A DNA stretch of 64,000 nt from Viola odorata. Its lineage: Eukaryota > Streptophyta > Magnoliopsida > Malpighiales > Violaceae. The notes under the pieces are model-generated. The model saw only the letters and a list, made by a program, of their open reading frames with translations. It was not told the origin of the DNA and did no database searches. The stretch spans positions 47,037,002-47,101,001 of the forward strand of contig OY829542.1 in assembly GCA_963691705.1 (NCBI GenBank). Reading direction: 5' to 3'. The number at the start of each line of letters is the position of its first letter. Position 1 is the stretch's first letter. Positions 52,364 through 62,590 of this stretch are shown here, piece after piece. Made by a program: the position numbers and the translations under genes.

Positions 52364-52858
52364 AGGTATACTAAAATTTCCTTACCTAGTGAAAAAAAAA
52401 CTAACAACAAAAGCTATAATAAAGAGCAGAGAAGAAGACCCAAAAATGTAAGACACGTTATTGACTTGGGCCACTAAAATAGCTTTCATCAGCAGTTATC
52501 AAAGGTCAGATCCTGTTCATCTTTTTTTGTTTTCTTCGCCTGCTTTTCTGTTACAAGTTTTTCTTTTGGTTTGTTGTGACCTCATCCTTTTTTTGTTTTC
52601 TTTTTCTTGTAGTCTAATGTCATTAGGTATTTTTTGAAAAACTGATGTTCACGAACACAATGGTTGACCAAACCAGCTTTGATAAATTTGTACAAATTGC
52701 TTTTGTACACATTCAGATCGGGAATTATTTAAATGTTTCAATTAGTTTTTAACGTAATTAATGAACTTATAGTTCAATGATGTGACTGGAAAAAAAAAAC
52801 TTGTTTAAGGTAGAAAGCACAACGCTTTCTGATGTGACCTCTCGATCTAAAACTGAAA
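52364..52858. other. Upstream region of the C2 gene
   Basis: No gene seen. TTTATTATAGC on the minus strand near 52415 could be a TATA element. Confidence 0.4.
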
Positions 52859-54901
52859 GGGGCCGTTTGGTATGAAACTGAATAATGAAATTCATTTCAT
52901 TTAAAATCATTTGTACAAAATCATTCGCTTGGTACAGTAAAACATGCGAGAGTTCAATTCTCGTAAGAATTGAACTACAAAATTTACTAAAGAGAAGAAT
53001 TCTCGCACAAAAAGGTGCGATTGCTGAGGAATTCACTTGGCTCTTTTATAATTAATTAGGCGATTACTTAAATACCCTTGTGTAAAACATATTTCTTGTC
53101 CCTTTTCTTTTCCTTTTCACGCAGAAGCTAAAACACAACGAGAGAGATCGTGAGAGAGAACGCACGCGAGAGAGAGAGGACGAAGAGCAATCGAGAATTC
53201 CCCTATCTTATTCACAAGTTTGTGCACTATCCGGTTGTGAGAATTTCCTCAATTTTTGGATTTGATTTCTAGTTCTAGGGTTTATTATCAAAAACATGAA
53301 TTTTCTTATATAGGTATTGTTCATATAATCATTTTCTATTCTTTTTCTTGTTCATCTAGGTCTCGGATCTTTTGGGTTTGTGTGATAACAATAATTACTT
53401 AGGTTTCATCAAACCTGTAAGTAATTTTTATTGTTTTTAATTGGGTATTGTCCATATACATATATTTGTTACTTGTCCTTCTCTATTTGATTTATTCTGT
53501 CGCTATTTCTTGCATATCTGTGATGTGGGGTTTTGAAAAATGGGTTTCTTTCAACATTTGATTTTCTTACTTGATAGGTTTACTTAATCTCTCATCTAGT
53601 TTAAAATTACAGTGAGTTTTGGTTACTTTGTTGACATGTCTATGGCTCGAGGTATAAAGCTAGCATGATGTGAACGTTCACTGCCATTTTTGTGGTCTTT
53701 GAACTGTTAATTAACATGTCCTAACTCTTGAAGCCTGAGTTGATATATCAGTGCATAGTTCCTTGAGTCTGAAATGGTGGTCAGATTTATGTTCAGGAGT
53801 TACTTGGAAGGTTCTTCCGGGAGGTGGAGGTGGTGCAAAGGTACTAACCTATTATGACTTAAGGATGTTATAACTTAGGTTATATGTTAGTATATGATGT
53901 GTATTTACAGTATATAACTTTTAATTTAGCCCTAAATTGTAGTAAGTTGTGGAATGAACAAGCCATTTTTTCGTCGGTTGCTTAGACAACCAGACTAGCT
54001 AGGTTGCAAGTCTCGGCTGTTGTTGTGTGTGGGTTGTTAGACTATGTTGGGTTAGATTTGCAATCTACTTAAGCATATTGTAAATTGTTGTTTTTTAGCA
54101 CTGCATTTGTGTTCGTAAATTACATCACTTATTCTTTACTCTATATCTGTTTTGGTTTGCCTTAATTGATGGTTGGTATCTACTCTTTTTTCACTCAGAT
54201 ATTGCTCTCAATCATGGTCTCATCTTCTAAGTGTACTGCTGCTTTGGATGTGATGAAGCTACCAAAAGGATTGAAGCTTTACAGCCTCGTCCATGGCAGT
54301 TGCTGGTTATTTGTACTAACAGAAGAACTGAGAGCATCTAGTGATGTGGGACCCCAATCCCTCCCACATATGGCTAAAGACTTGAATTTCTTACATGTCA
54401 TGACAAAGGACATAACATAATCAGTAGGGAGTAGGAGCAAGATAGTGAGAAGTTGGTCTTGAGCAAGCCTAACTACTGGTGGTGGTGTCGTGGTGATGAT
54501 GATCCAATGTTGTTGTTGTTATTGCTGCTGCTACTGTTGCCAGTGAACAAGAAGTAGAAGATGGTAAATTTTTGCGTTGAAACACAAGGAATTGTTATTG
54601 GGGAGAAAAGGGATAGAGGATAGGAGGGGTGTCCGCAGTAGCCAATTAATGTAGTCAACTTACCATTTTTATAAATTTCCTATTTTGTGGATTAATTTTA
54701 GTTTAAGGATATAATGGTAAAATAATTAAAATGAATTTATTTATTACTTATACCAAACAATGTGTTAATTTTAATTAATTTGAATTCTTTTAATTACAAG
54801 TAGTATACCAATCATTAGAATTTATTCATTAATTCAATTCTAATTGAACTATATTAATAAAATGAATTGAACTCTTATATGATTTGATACCAAACACATC
54901 C
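52859..54901. mobile_element. Candidate 2.0-kb DNA transposon derivative
   Basis: The left end GGGGCCGTTTGGTATGAAAC and the right end, read inversely as GGATGTGTTTGGTATCAAAT, match at 14 of 20 positions. Short AAA tracts flank both. The ends resemble PIF/Harbinger or hAT GTTTGGTA-type termini. Inside, near 53120-53220, is an AGAG-rich leader-like stretch, and 54166-54420 is an open frame without a recognisable domain. No transposase is seen. It may be a non-autonomous element with captured sequence. Confidence 0.45.
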
Positions 54902-55462
54902 AAAATGAAAATGACATCAAACAAATTCATCACACTAAATCAACAAAGCAAACTAACACAAACATCGAATACTCATTCTGATCTGAACCTTGAAATATAG
55001 AAGGACGAGATGTGCCGAATTTAAAGAGATGGAGGACGAAAAATGTCTTTTTATCACCCACAGTAAAGTTGAATGGCCTGTTGCTCTATAAATTAAATTG
55101 CAATTGCATCAAACAAATTTAGACTGAAACTAAGAAAAACAATCCCAATACAAGTCAAATGGTAAAAACAGAAAATAAAAGATTATCTGGTAAGTGAAGA
55201 TGAATATCAGTAAATTTCAGTTTATCCCAACCATCCTCAAATTCAAATTCTAGCATAACCCAGGTCAGTTAACTGGATTAGTCCACATAAAAGTAGTCAT
55301 TTGTTACATTTTTTTTGGGATAACACCCTATGTAGCAAAATGTCATTCTTCAATAATCCTTGAAACAGTGCAAGTTTAACACCCTCCAAATTAACAGAAG
55401 CATCAAGGACACGCACCTCAGTACTCAGTCTGATCTGAACCTAGAATATGAGATGCACTGCC
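54902..55462. other. 3' flank of the sterol isomerase gene
   Basis: No coding region seen; probably includes the 3' untranslated region of the HYD1-like gene on the minus strand. Confidence 0.5.
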
Positions 55463-56223
55463 TCAACGACCTTTCACTTTCTTCTGGCCCTGCACTTGGA
55501 ATGCTGCGCAAATCTTCTTCCAACAACGGATGGAAATGAGTGTCGGAATTAAGATCCAGAAGGAATTTGCAACAATATAGTATGAATAATAGTAGAACGG
55601 GCTCGTAGCAAAGTTATCGCCTTCCAACAAAGCAGTTATGAAATATACAGCAGTTCCATAGAGCTGCCCAAGAGAAATGGCAAACTGAAGTATGTAGCTG
55701 TAGGATTTTCCAGTAGCAATAGCGTACCTGCGAAGCATCAGGAAGTGATTAAGGTAAGAATATTGGTTATTGAGCATCAGATCCATAGAAGATGATATAG
55801 CCCTATTTCACATCTAAAATGAAAATTTAATCAAAATATTGGCACGACAAAATCAAAACATACACTGCTAGGAGGGAAGCAGGACCCTCTATAGCAGCCG
55901 TCAACCCTTCCACAGTAACGATTCCTGAATCCCTGAATGCATATCTTGAATCACCTTTACTGTATTCCTTCCCTGAAAAGATTATCAGACAAACATTTAG
56001 TCATCCAAAGGCCTAGAGTTCCAAAATCATCTTAGCTGCTGAATTTCGTGGATGAAACAAAGTCCAGATCACTTACAAACTTCAGCCAGATAAAAACCAG
56101 TCTTGTCCTTGTAAAATTCTGGAGAGAAAGCAAAATAACCCTCGAGGATCATGTGCGTGAGACCAGTGAAGGCCCACCAACACATGAGCACTCTGTCAAG
56201 TTTTGATCTTTTACGCAAGAATC
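55463..56223 (-). CDS. HYD1: Sterol C8-C7 isomerase (HYD1/EBP family), last three exons only
   Basis: Endoplasmic reticulum enzyme that moves the sterol B-ring double bond from C8 to C7 in phytosterol synthesis. Exons are 56077-56223, 55864-55972 and 55463-55727 with GT-AG borders and matching phase, giving 173 residues. They read [20 protein letters not shown], then [21 protein letters not shown], then [20 protein letters not shown] and [29 protein letters not shown] transmembrane helices with the conserved His and Glu of the active site (LTHMILEGY) and a KKVKGR tail. Relatives are about 220 residues; the first 45-50, including the first helix, are missing. A gypsy element begins about 0.5 kb upstream, so exon 1 is either displaced into the far side of a huge intron or lost. 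Confidence 0.88.
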
Positions 56224-56730
56224 CTGAAATATGAACAAAGATCCAAATTAACAGAGCAGTAAACAAATGCCCAATGTATCTGGATGCCAACTAATTAGAT
56301 TAATAGAAAAAAATAACAGAGACTGCTAATATACCAAATAAAGCATATCAACATGGTTCTCTGCAAGGAAATGAGATCCAAATGATCACTGAATTAACAT
56401 CAAGGACATAAACCAAATTCTACTTTCAGCAGTGAATCTTTAATTCAACAAATTCTACCGTCTCATTCATCAAAGTAGTCTTAATTACTGTTTATCATCC
56501 ATAAGGAATGGGAAAATTGGATCTAATCAACTTGCACATTGTCATCGATGAAACAAAGTGAAGCAGATTAACTAAACAGACGATCCATTTACTTAAACTA
56601 TGCAAACAAGCAAAAAAGATCCCAGCTTGTGGAACCAACCAAGGATATTCCAAAGACCCAGATTCTAAATTGAGTGTGAAACAAAAGAGAGCCGTACGCG
56701 GATATTCCAACATTGTTTAATTTTTCGTAC
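56224..56730. other. Intron or 5' flank of the HYD1-like gene
   Basis: No exon 1 candidate with the expected N-terminal helix was found here on the minus strand. The minus-strand frames at 56495-56825 have no similarity I recognise. Confidence 0.45.
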
Positions 56731-56982
56731 ATAACACAGACAGCAGCGAGATTCGTCGGAGAATTGGGGAAAAAAGAGAGGAGCTGTGATGTGATCACGG
56801 ATCCTTCCAAGGCCAATTTTGACACTCAAGATATGTTGCCTCAAGGCCCGATCACCCGAAGCAAAACAAGAGGGTTGTCCCTGTGGTTTGAAAGCAAAAT
56901 GAAAGAGAAAGAACCTATCAAAGCCGAGGAAAAGACTACCCACGTGACCATTCATCAAGCCAAAGAAGAATTCCTGGCGTGA
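56731..56982 (+). pseudogene. Ty3/gypsy pol C-terminal remnant
   Basis: The frame ends with MLPQGPITRSKTRG and a Lys/Glu-rich tail, stopping at TGA 56980-56982. GPxTRSxxR is the usual C-terminal motif of plant gypsy polyproteins. Everything upstream of about 56740 is missing. An LTR and gag of a related element follow. Confidence 0.68.
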
Positions 56983-57136
56983 TTACGCTAACGTCTTAGC
57001 GTGAATCACACTACCCACTGATGTTTTCTCGGATTTTTGGAAACCTTAGCGTGATTACGCTAAGGTCTTAGCGTAATCACGCTAAGGAAAAAGTGTCTGG
57101 CGTAATCACGTTAAGATCTTAACGTGATCACACCAG
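56974..57136. repeat. Three consecutive hairpins over and after the pol stop codon
   Basis: Hairpin 2 is perfect: CTTAGCGTGATTACGCTAAG (57045-57064), spacer GT, then its exact inverse at 57067-57086. Hairpin 1 (56976-57011) and hairpin 3 (57099-57136) are near-perfect variants of the same sequence. Each arm is itself almost palindromic. Confidence 0.92.
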
Positions 57137-57686
57137 CCACTTCCTAGATTTCGGATTTTTGGGCTTTTCAAGCCCAATTTGCATGCCTACTATATATAAC
57201 GCTTTTGTATCATTTTCCTCCTTAGTTTTAGACTATGTGTGATAATTTGTCAAGTGAGAATACTCCTTCTCTTATCACCTAAGCCTTGAACTCTTCACTT
57301 TTTCTTGAGTAAAAATCGTTTAAGTTGAGATTACTCCTTCCGATTATTGCTCGAGGAAACATCGAATTGTGTTTGTAATTTTGGCAAGTTTCTTTGAATG
57401 AATGAAGGTTTATTAATTGCATATTTCAAGAATCGTGGATGTCAAGCTACATGGTTTAAATCCTTGAATGTTCGTGTGATCAAATTAATTCTCTTGACGA
57501 TCCTATAAATTTTCGGGTACATATTTCCTAAATCCTCCGCTATTTCTTATCTATTCTCCGCTAAATCTATTTTGCTCGTGTTTTTCCTTTCTTGTGAATT
57601 TGTTGTCGCTAGATAAATTCGTTCGGCTAGATCCTCCATAAGCTCCATTGTAATCCGGCTTACTAACCCTAGGCGGGATCACATCA
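57019..57686 (+). repeat. Ty3/gypsy LTR
   Basis: Ends with CATCA at 57682-57686, just before a primer binding site, and can begin with the inverse TGATG at 57019. A start at TGTCTGG (57095), after the purine-rich AAGGAAAAAG, is an alternative. It contains TATATATAA near 57191, a plausible promoter, and AATGAATGAAGG downstream. No second copy is inside the window to fix the border. Confidence 0.6.
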
Positions 57687-57688
57687 AG

Positions 57689-57700
57689 TGGTAGCGGAGC
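57689..57700 (+). other. Primer binding site
   Basis: TGGTAGCGGAGC two bases after the LTR end resembles the initiator tRNA-Met primer site TGGTATCAGAGC used by many plant LTR retrotransposons, with two mismatches. Confidence 0.65.
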
Positions 57701-58898
57701 TTTTGGCCGCCTATCGAATTTTTCTAGTTTTCGTCAAAAGTGTTAGAACCTTTCTTCTTTGAAATATTGAGTTTCGTGTGTCAGTTTCGAAAACTATTTC
57801 AAGTGGGATTTTGATTGTTGGTTGTGATCATTTTGGTAAAACAAAATTCAAAAAAAGTGAGAAAAATCAATTGGGTGTGATTGTGGTGTTCTTCATTTGT
57901 TCTTAGTGTTCTTGGCCATAATACTTTTTTTGATCCAAATTGTGTTGCAAAAGAAAATTACCAAGTGTTTAGCAAAATAATTAATTAATTTCTCCCCACT
58001 TGGCCGGCCAACACCATCATCAAGGGTCAATTACCCTAATCCATTGCATTAAATGCCTTAAGACACCTCACCCTTTCTTTGACAATTTGACCAAAAAGTA
58101 ACCAACAAGTCCTAACCAAAATTCAATTCTAACCAAATAAACCCACTCTTCCCTAAAAGCCTAGCACGTCTTCTCCTTTTCCTTGGACCAACAGTCCTTT
58201 TCCTTTTACTTAAGTCCTAAACTCATCCTAAACTCAAGTCTTAAACCATAAAATACTAAACTTGAGTCTTGAACTTAAACTATTCAAGTCCTAAACCCCA
58301 AGTCTTTTTCTTTGAAATTTTGAAACATTTCCTTGAGTCTTTTACTCCTTTAATCCATATTTTCCAATCTTCTTCCCTCCTAACAAAATTTCAAAATTTC
58401 CTTCCAAAAACTGAAATTTTGAATTTTCTTTGGATTTCTGAAAAATTTTCTTCAGCTTGCCCTTGTGTCTTTGCTGATCTTCTTGAGTCTTGTTGAGCCC
58501 TTCTCCCTCTTGTTTCAATCATTTGAGCATTGGCGATCGAACGCTTGAGTTGAAGCACAAGTTTGTTTGTAGCAAGGAAATTGCGTGGAGAGCAAGCTTT
58601 GAGTGTGGAGATTTCTTGAGCGATTGAGAGGCCAATTTTTTCGAGTGATCAAACACGAGTGTTTAAACACATAAGGGAGAGAATCATTTGCTAACTTTTG
58701 TTGAAGTGTGCAGGTACACGGAAAAACGTGAAGTTGAGTGTTTGTGAGCACGTATTTTTCGAGTGACTAAACACCTAAACACGAGAGTTTAAACATGTGA
58801 GGGAGAGTTTATTTACTAACGTATATATATCTCGTTTGTTTCCATTTTGTAGGTATAAAAAGAAAAAAAGAAAAAAAGAAAAGGAGTTGAATTCTAAA
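57701..58898 (+). other. Untranslated leader of the gypsy element
   Basis: A 1.2-kb stretch between primer binding site and gag with no recognisable coding sequence and frequent AAGTCCTAA(A) phrases at about 58100-58300. Confidence 0.6.
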
Positions 58899-59652
58899 AT
58901 GTCCGGGAGAAGTAGGCCTAGTTCTAGTGGTAGTCGAAGTGCCGAAGCCCTTGACCAAGTCTTGTCCGCCTTGGGTGAATTGAAGGCTACCATGGTTCGA
59001 ACGGAGGATCGTCTCACTTTGTTGGAGGAGACTATTAAGTCTCGCGATCGAGAGGAAGAGAAGCCTTCCGAAGTTGTTACTCATACAACCCCTCCCAAAA
59101 ACCTTCCACCTAAATCCCACCTGAAGCCTCTTAAGGGACAAGTTCTCGTTGAAACTAGGGCTGTCAATACGGGCCTACGGGTCCAGACCCGGCCCAACCC
59201 GAAAAATTCGAGACCGGGACTAGACCCGACCCGACAAAATACGGGTCCATATTCTCAGACCCGGTCCCGGCCCGGTGGGTCTGCTCCGGGACCGGGTCCA
59301 GACCCGGGCCCGGGTATATATATTTATTTAAAAAAAAATTGTTTATTATGTCCTCATTCATTTCTGCAGCTTCTGATGCTAAACAACAATCAATTAATTG
59401 CAAGAAATAGGGCACCAAAAATTAATACCCGAATCATTCATGGAATTGCAAATTCAAAATTGGCAGTGCCGTAAATTCAAAATTGGCAGTGCCACAAATA
59501 CAATTCCAACAATTCCAAAATGACAAAATGAAAACTAATAGTCTAATACCCAAAATCACAACCAGCCGCATCAATAATACCCAAAATCACAACACAACAA
59601 TACTACCCAAAATCACAACAGTAACCGTTCCAAAGCTCCACACAAACAACTC

Positions 59653-62009
59653 TCAACTCTCTTCCATGGTTCTAGACTCTCCATCTTCGACCTCTAGCTC
59701 CATTATATTTAAACAAAGATCATCTACCTCATTTGTAATTTCTGCACGAACATAGCACAAACACATAATTATAAATGAGTAATACGCAAACGAATGATTA
59801 AGTTACACATATTAAAACAATATTAATGTATAAAAAGAGATTACCTTCAGATCCATACAACCAATCCCTAGTGCAAATTAAAGCCTCGACAATTTCCGGT
59901 AAAAGCGCACTTCTATACTGATCAAGCACTCTACCACCAATGCTAAATGCACTCTCAGAAGCTACTGTTGAAATCGGAATGGTAAGAATGTCACGAGCCA
60001 TCGCAGCAACTCCAGGATATCGATATTGACTAGTCTTCCAAAACTCTAGAATGTCTAACGGAGTTCTCCTATCAATCCGTTGATCATCCAAATATTGATC
60101 AAGCTCCGACTTTTGAGGCATACCATCCATTTCAACCGAATCAAATTCCTATAAAATAACATAGGTAATCAAACACATATTTCAACAAAACAAAACCAAA
60201 TGAAAGTATACATTTGTAGTAATAATAAATTTATACATAACATACCATTAACATACTACTAGTATGTCTAGAAAGGACTTCCATTGCTTGAATAGCGTTG
60301 TGATTTCTACGAGGCATTGTGGCTGAAGTGGATGATGAAGAAGGTTCACTTGATGAGGTCGACGCACCTTGCAATGAACTTGTAGATGTAGTATACTCCA
60401 AAAACAGCAGCGCCATCTTTTCTTTTAGAGAGTTAGCCTTTGAAGATCCAATAGTTTCACCATAAATCTTTTTAAAACACCATTCAACAAAAGCAAATTT
60501 GAATCGGGGATCTAAAATCACAGCAAAAGCTAAAATCTCGCTAAAATCCCCCCAATACTTATCAAATTTTGTATACATAGGTGCTGTCATGGTCCTCATA
60601 AACTCATCATCGCTATGCATTGCATTTATCAAAGTCATATAGGCTGAATATACACCCGGGAAGTAAAGATTTGCAGTTGAATATTTAGTTCCCGAGAAAA
60701 TAACAGTCAAATCATAAAAGACGCCCAAGAACTTAGCAACCTTCTCTATAATATCCCATTCACTTCTAGATGGACAAGATGATGTGAAGTTTGAATCAAC
60801 TAATGCTAAAGTTACCAAAGCCCGACGGTAGTAAATAGCACTCTCAAGCATGAGATACGTTGAATTCCACCTAGTTGGAACATCCTGTTTCAAACCTTTT
60901 CTATCATCAAGTGAACAATCAGCAACACATTCTAAAAATTTAACCTTCCTAGCTTGAGATCCTCTCACATACTTGACACTTTCTCTAACTTTCTTTATAC
61001 TAGGATCCACCACTTTTTCCTTCAATCCATCTTGAACAAATAGATTAATTATATGTGCACAACATCGAATCTGAAGATAATCTTGATTAAAAAAACTCAC
61101 CCCTCTATTCTTCAACTTGTCAATTAACAAATCAACGCATGAGTCATTAGATGAAGCATTATCCAAAGTAATTGTCATAATTCTTTTGTCTACCCCCCAA
61201 GCAGTCAAACATGATAACAGTTTTTGAGACAAACATATACCATTGTGAGGAGGTGACAAGTAGCTAAAGTTCAAAATTCTCTTATGAAGCTTCCACTCTC
61301 TATCAATAAAATGAGCAGTCAAAGTAATATAACCTTCAGTGGTAATGGAAGTCCAACAATCTGAAGTAAAACTAATCTTACCAGGTGCTCGTTCTAACAT
61401 AGCAAACACTTTACTCTTCTCCGTCTTATACATTTTCACAATATCAGCTCTACAAGTGTTTCTACTACAAACACTCAAATCAGTCCCACGGAGATAACGT
61501 AACATTGCTCTCACACCCTCCCACTCAGTAAATTGAAATGGTAGATCATGCTTGATAATACATTCTGCCATTAAATTTCTAAAAACAACACTATCAAAAG
61601 CAGGTCTTATCATGTGGCTCAACTGTGCATATGGTCCTACTATTTGAGACAGACCTGTTTCGAGTTGAGATCCCGCAAATTTTTGACAAATTCGGGTATG
61701 TTTTTTCATGGTGTTAGTCCCATTAACAGATTTGTACTCGTACCTTGTCCCACACTTCTTGCATTGGGACCATTTACGATTGTCCTCTTCAGTAGCATCC
61801 ACAAAATGAAAAAACTCCCACCATTTTGAAGTGAGGGTTTTCTTCCGTTTATTACTTGATACAGTTGTTGCTGTTGTCATAGATGGACCATCATCATCAT
61901 TTCCTTCTACGACTAAACGTGGAAGATCTTCTTCAGGGACACCATCATCATCTCTTTCCGCCTCTGTTAGTATATTTACCCAAGTATCTTCCTCACGCTG
62001 ATTTTCCAT
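59653..62009 (-). CDS. hAT transposase (three exons)
   Basis: Exons 60246-62009, 59845-60148 and 59653-59741 have GT-AG borders (ATG|GTATGT, TATAG|GAA; GAAG|GTAATC, TGCAG|AAA) and join in phase to 2,157 nt, 718 residues. An acidic N terminus precedes a BED-type zinc finger at about residues 60-110 (WWEFFHF, CKKCGTRY, MKKHTRIC). The hAT RNase H-like core follows, with SFTSDCWTS and ITLDNASSND carrying the two catalytic Asp candidates, RCCAHIINLFVQDGL, and VPTRWNSTYLML. Exon 2 has the hATC dimerisation region (RYPGVAAMARDILTIPISTVASE, then RSALLPEIVEALICTRDWL). Exon 3 is a short acidic tail. No stop or frameshift is seen. It cuts and pastes its own element. Confidence 0.88.
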
Positions 62010-62069
62010 CTACATTTGGAAAAAAAAAAACAAGTTTGATCAATCAAGAGGACTTATTTATTTCAAGCA

Positions 62070-62216
62070 GAGGACTTATTTATTTTAATCAGAGGCAATA
62101 CTTATTTCATTTCAAGCAGAGGACTTATTTATTTTAATCAGAGGCAATACTTATTTCATTTCAATCAGAGGACTTATTTATTTTAATCAGAGGCAATACT
62201 TATTTCATTTCAATCA
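62070..62216. repeat. Three tandem 49-bp units upstream of the hAT transposase
   Basis: Units start at 62070, 62119 and 62168 with GAGGACTTATTTATTTTAAT and contain CAGAGGCAATACTTATTTC. They lie in the transposase leader or promoter. Confidence 0.93.
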
Positions 62217-62349
62217 AGGACATCAATTTTAATCAGAGGACATCATTTCATATTCAATCAAGGCAATACAAGTACTTATTTTTATTTTTAATCAGAGGCA
62301 ACTGAAGACAAGGACATCATTTGAATAATTGAATCAGAGGCAATACAAG

Positions 62350-62590
62350 TCAGCGGCGGCGAAGAGAAGAACAAACCTGGTCAGCGGCGGCGAAGAGAAG
62401 AACAGACGCAGTCAACGGCGGCGAAGAGAAGAACAGACGCGGCGAAGAGAAGAACAGACCTGGTCAGCGGCGGCGACGAGAAGAACAGACGCAGTCAACG
62501 GCGGCGAAGAGAAGAACAGACGCGGCGAAGAGAAGAACAGACAGACCTGGTCAGCGGCGGCGACGAGAAGAACAGACCTGGTCACTGGTC
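62350..62590. repeat. GC- and purine-rich minisatellite inside the hAT element
   Basis: Repeats of AGCGGCGGCGAAGAGAAGAA with CAGACGCAGTCAACGG or CAGACCTGGTC spacers, about seven copies. The plus-strand frame at 62329-62616 is only the translation of this repeat. Confidence 0.9.
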
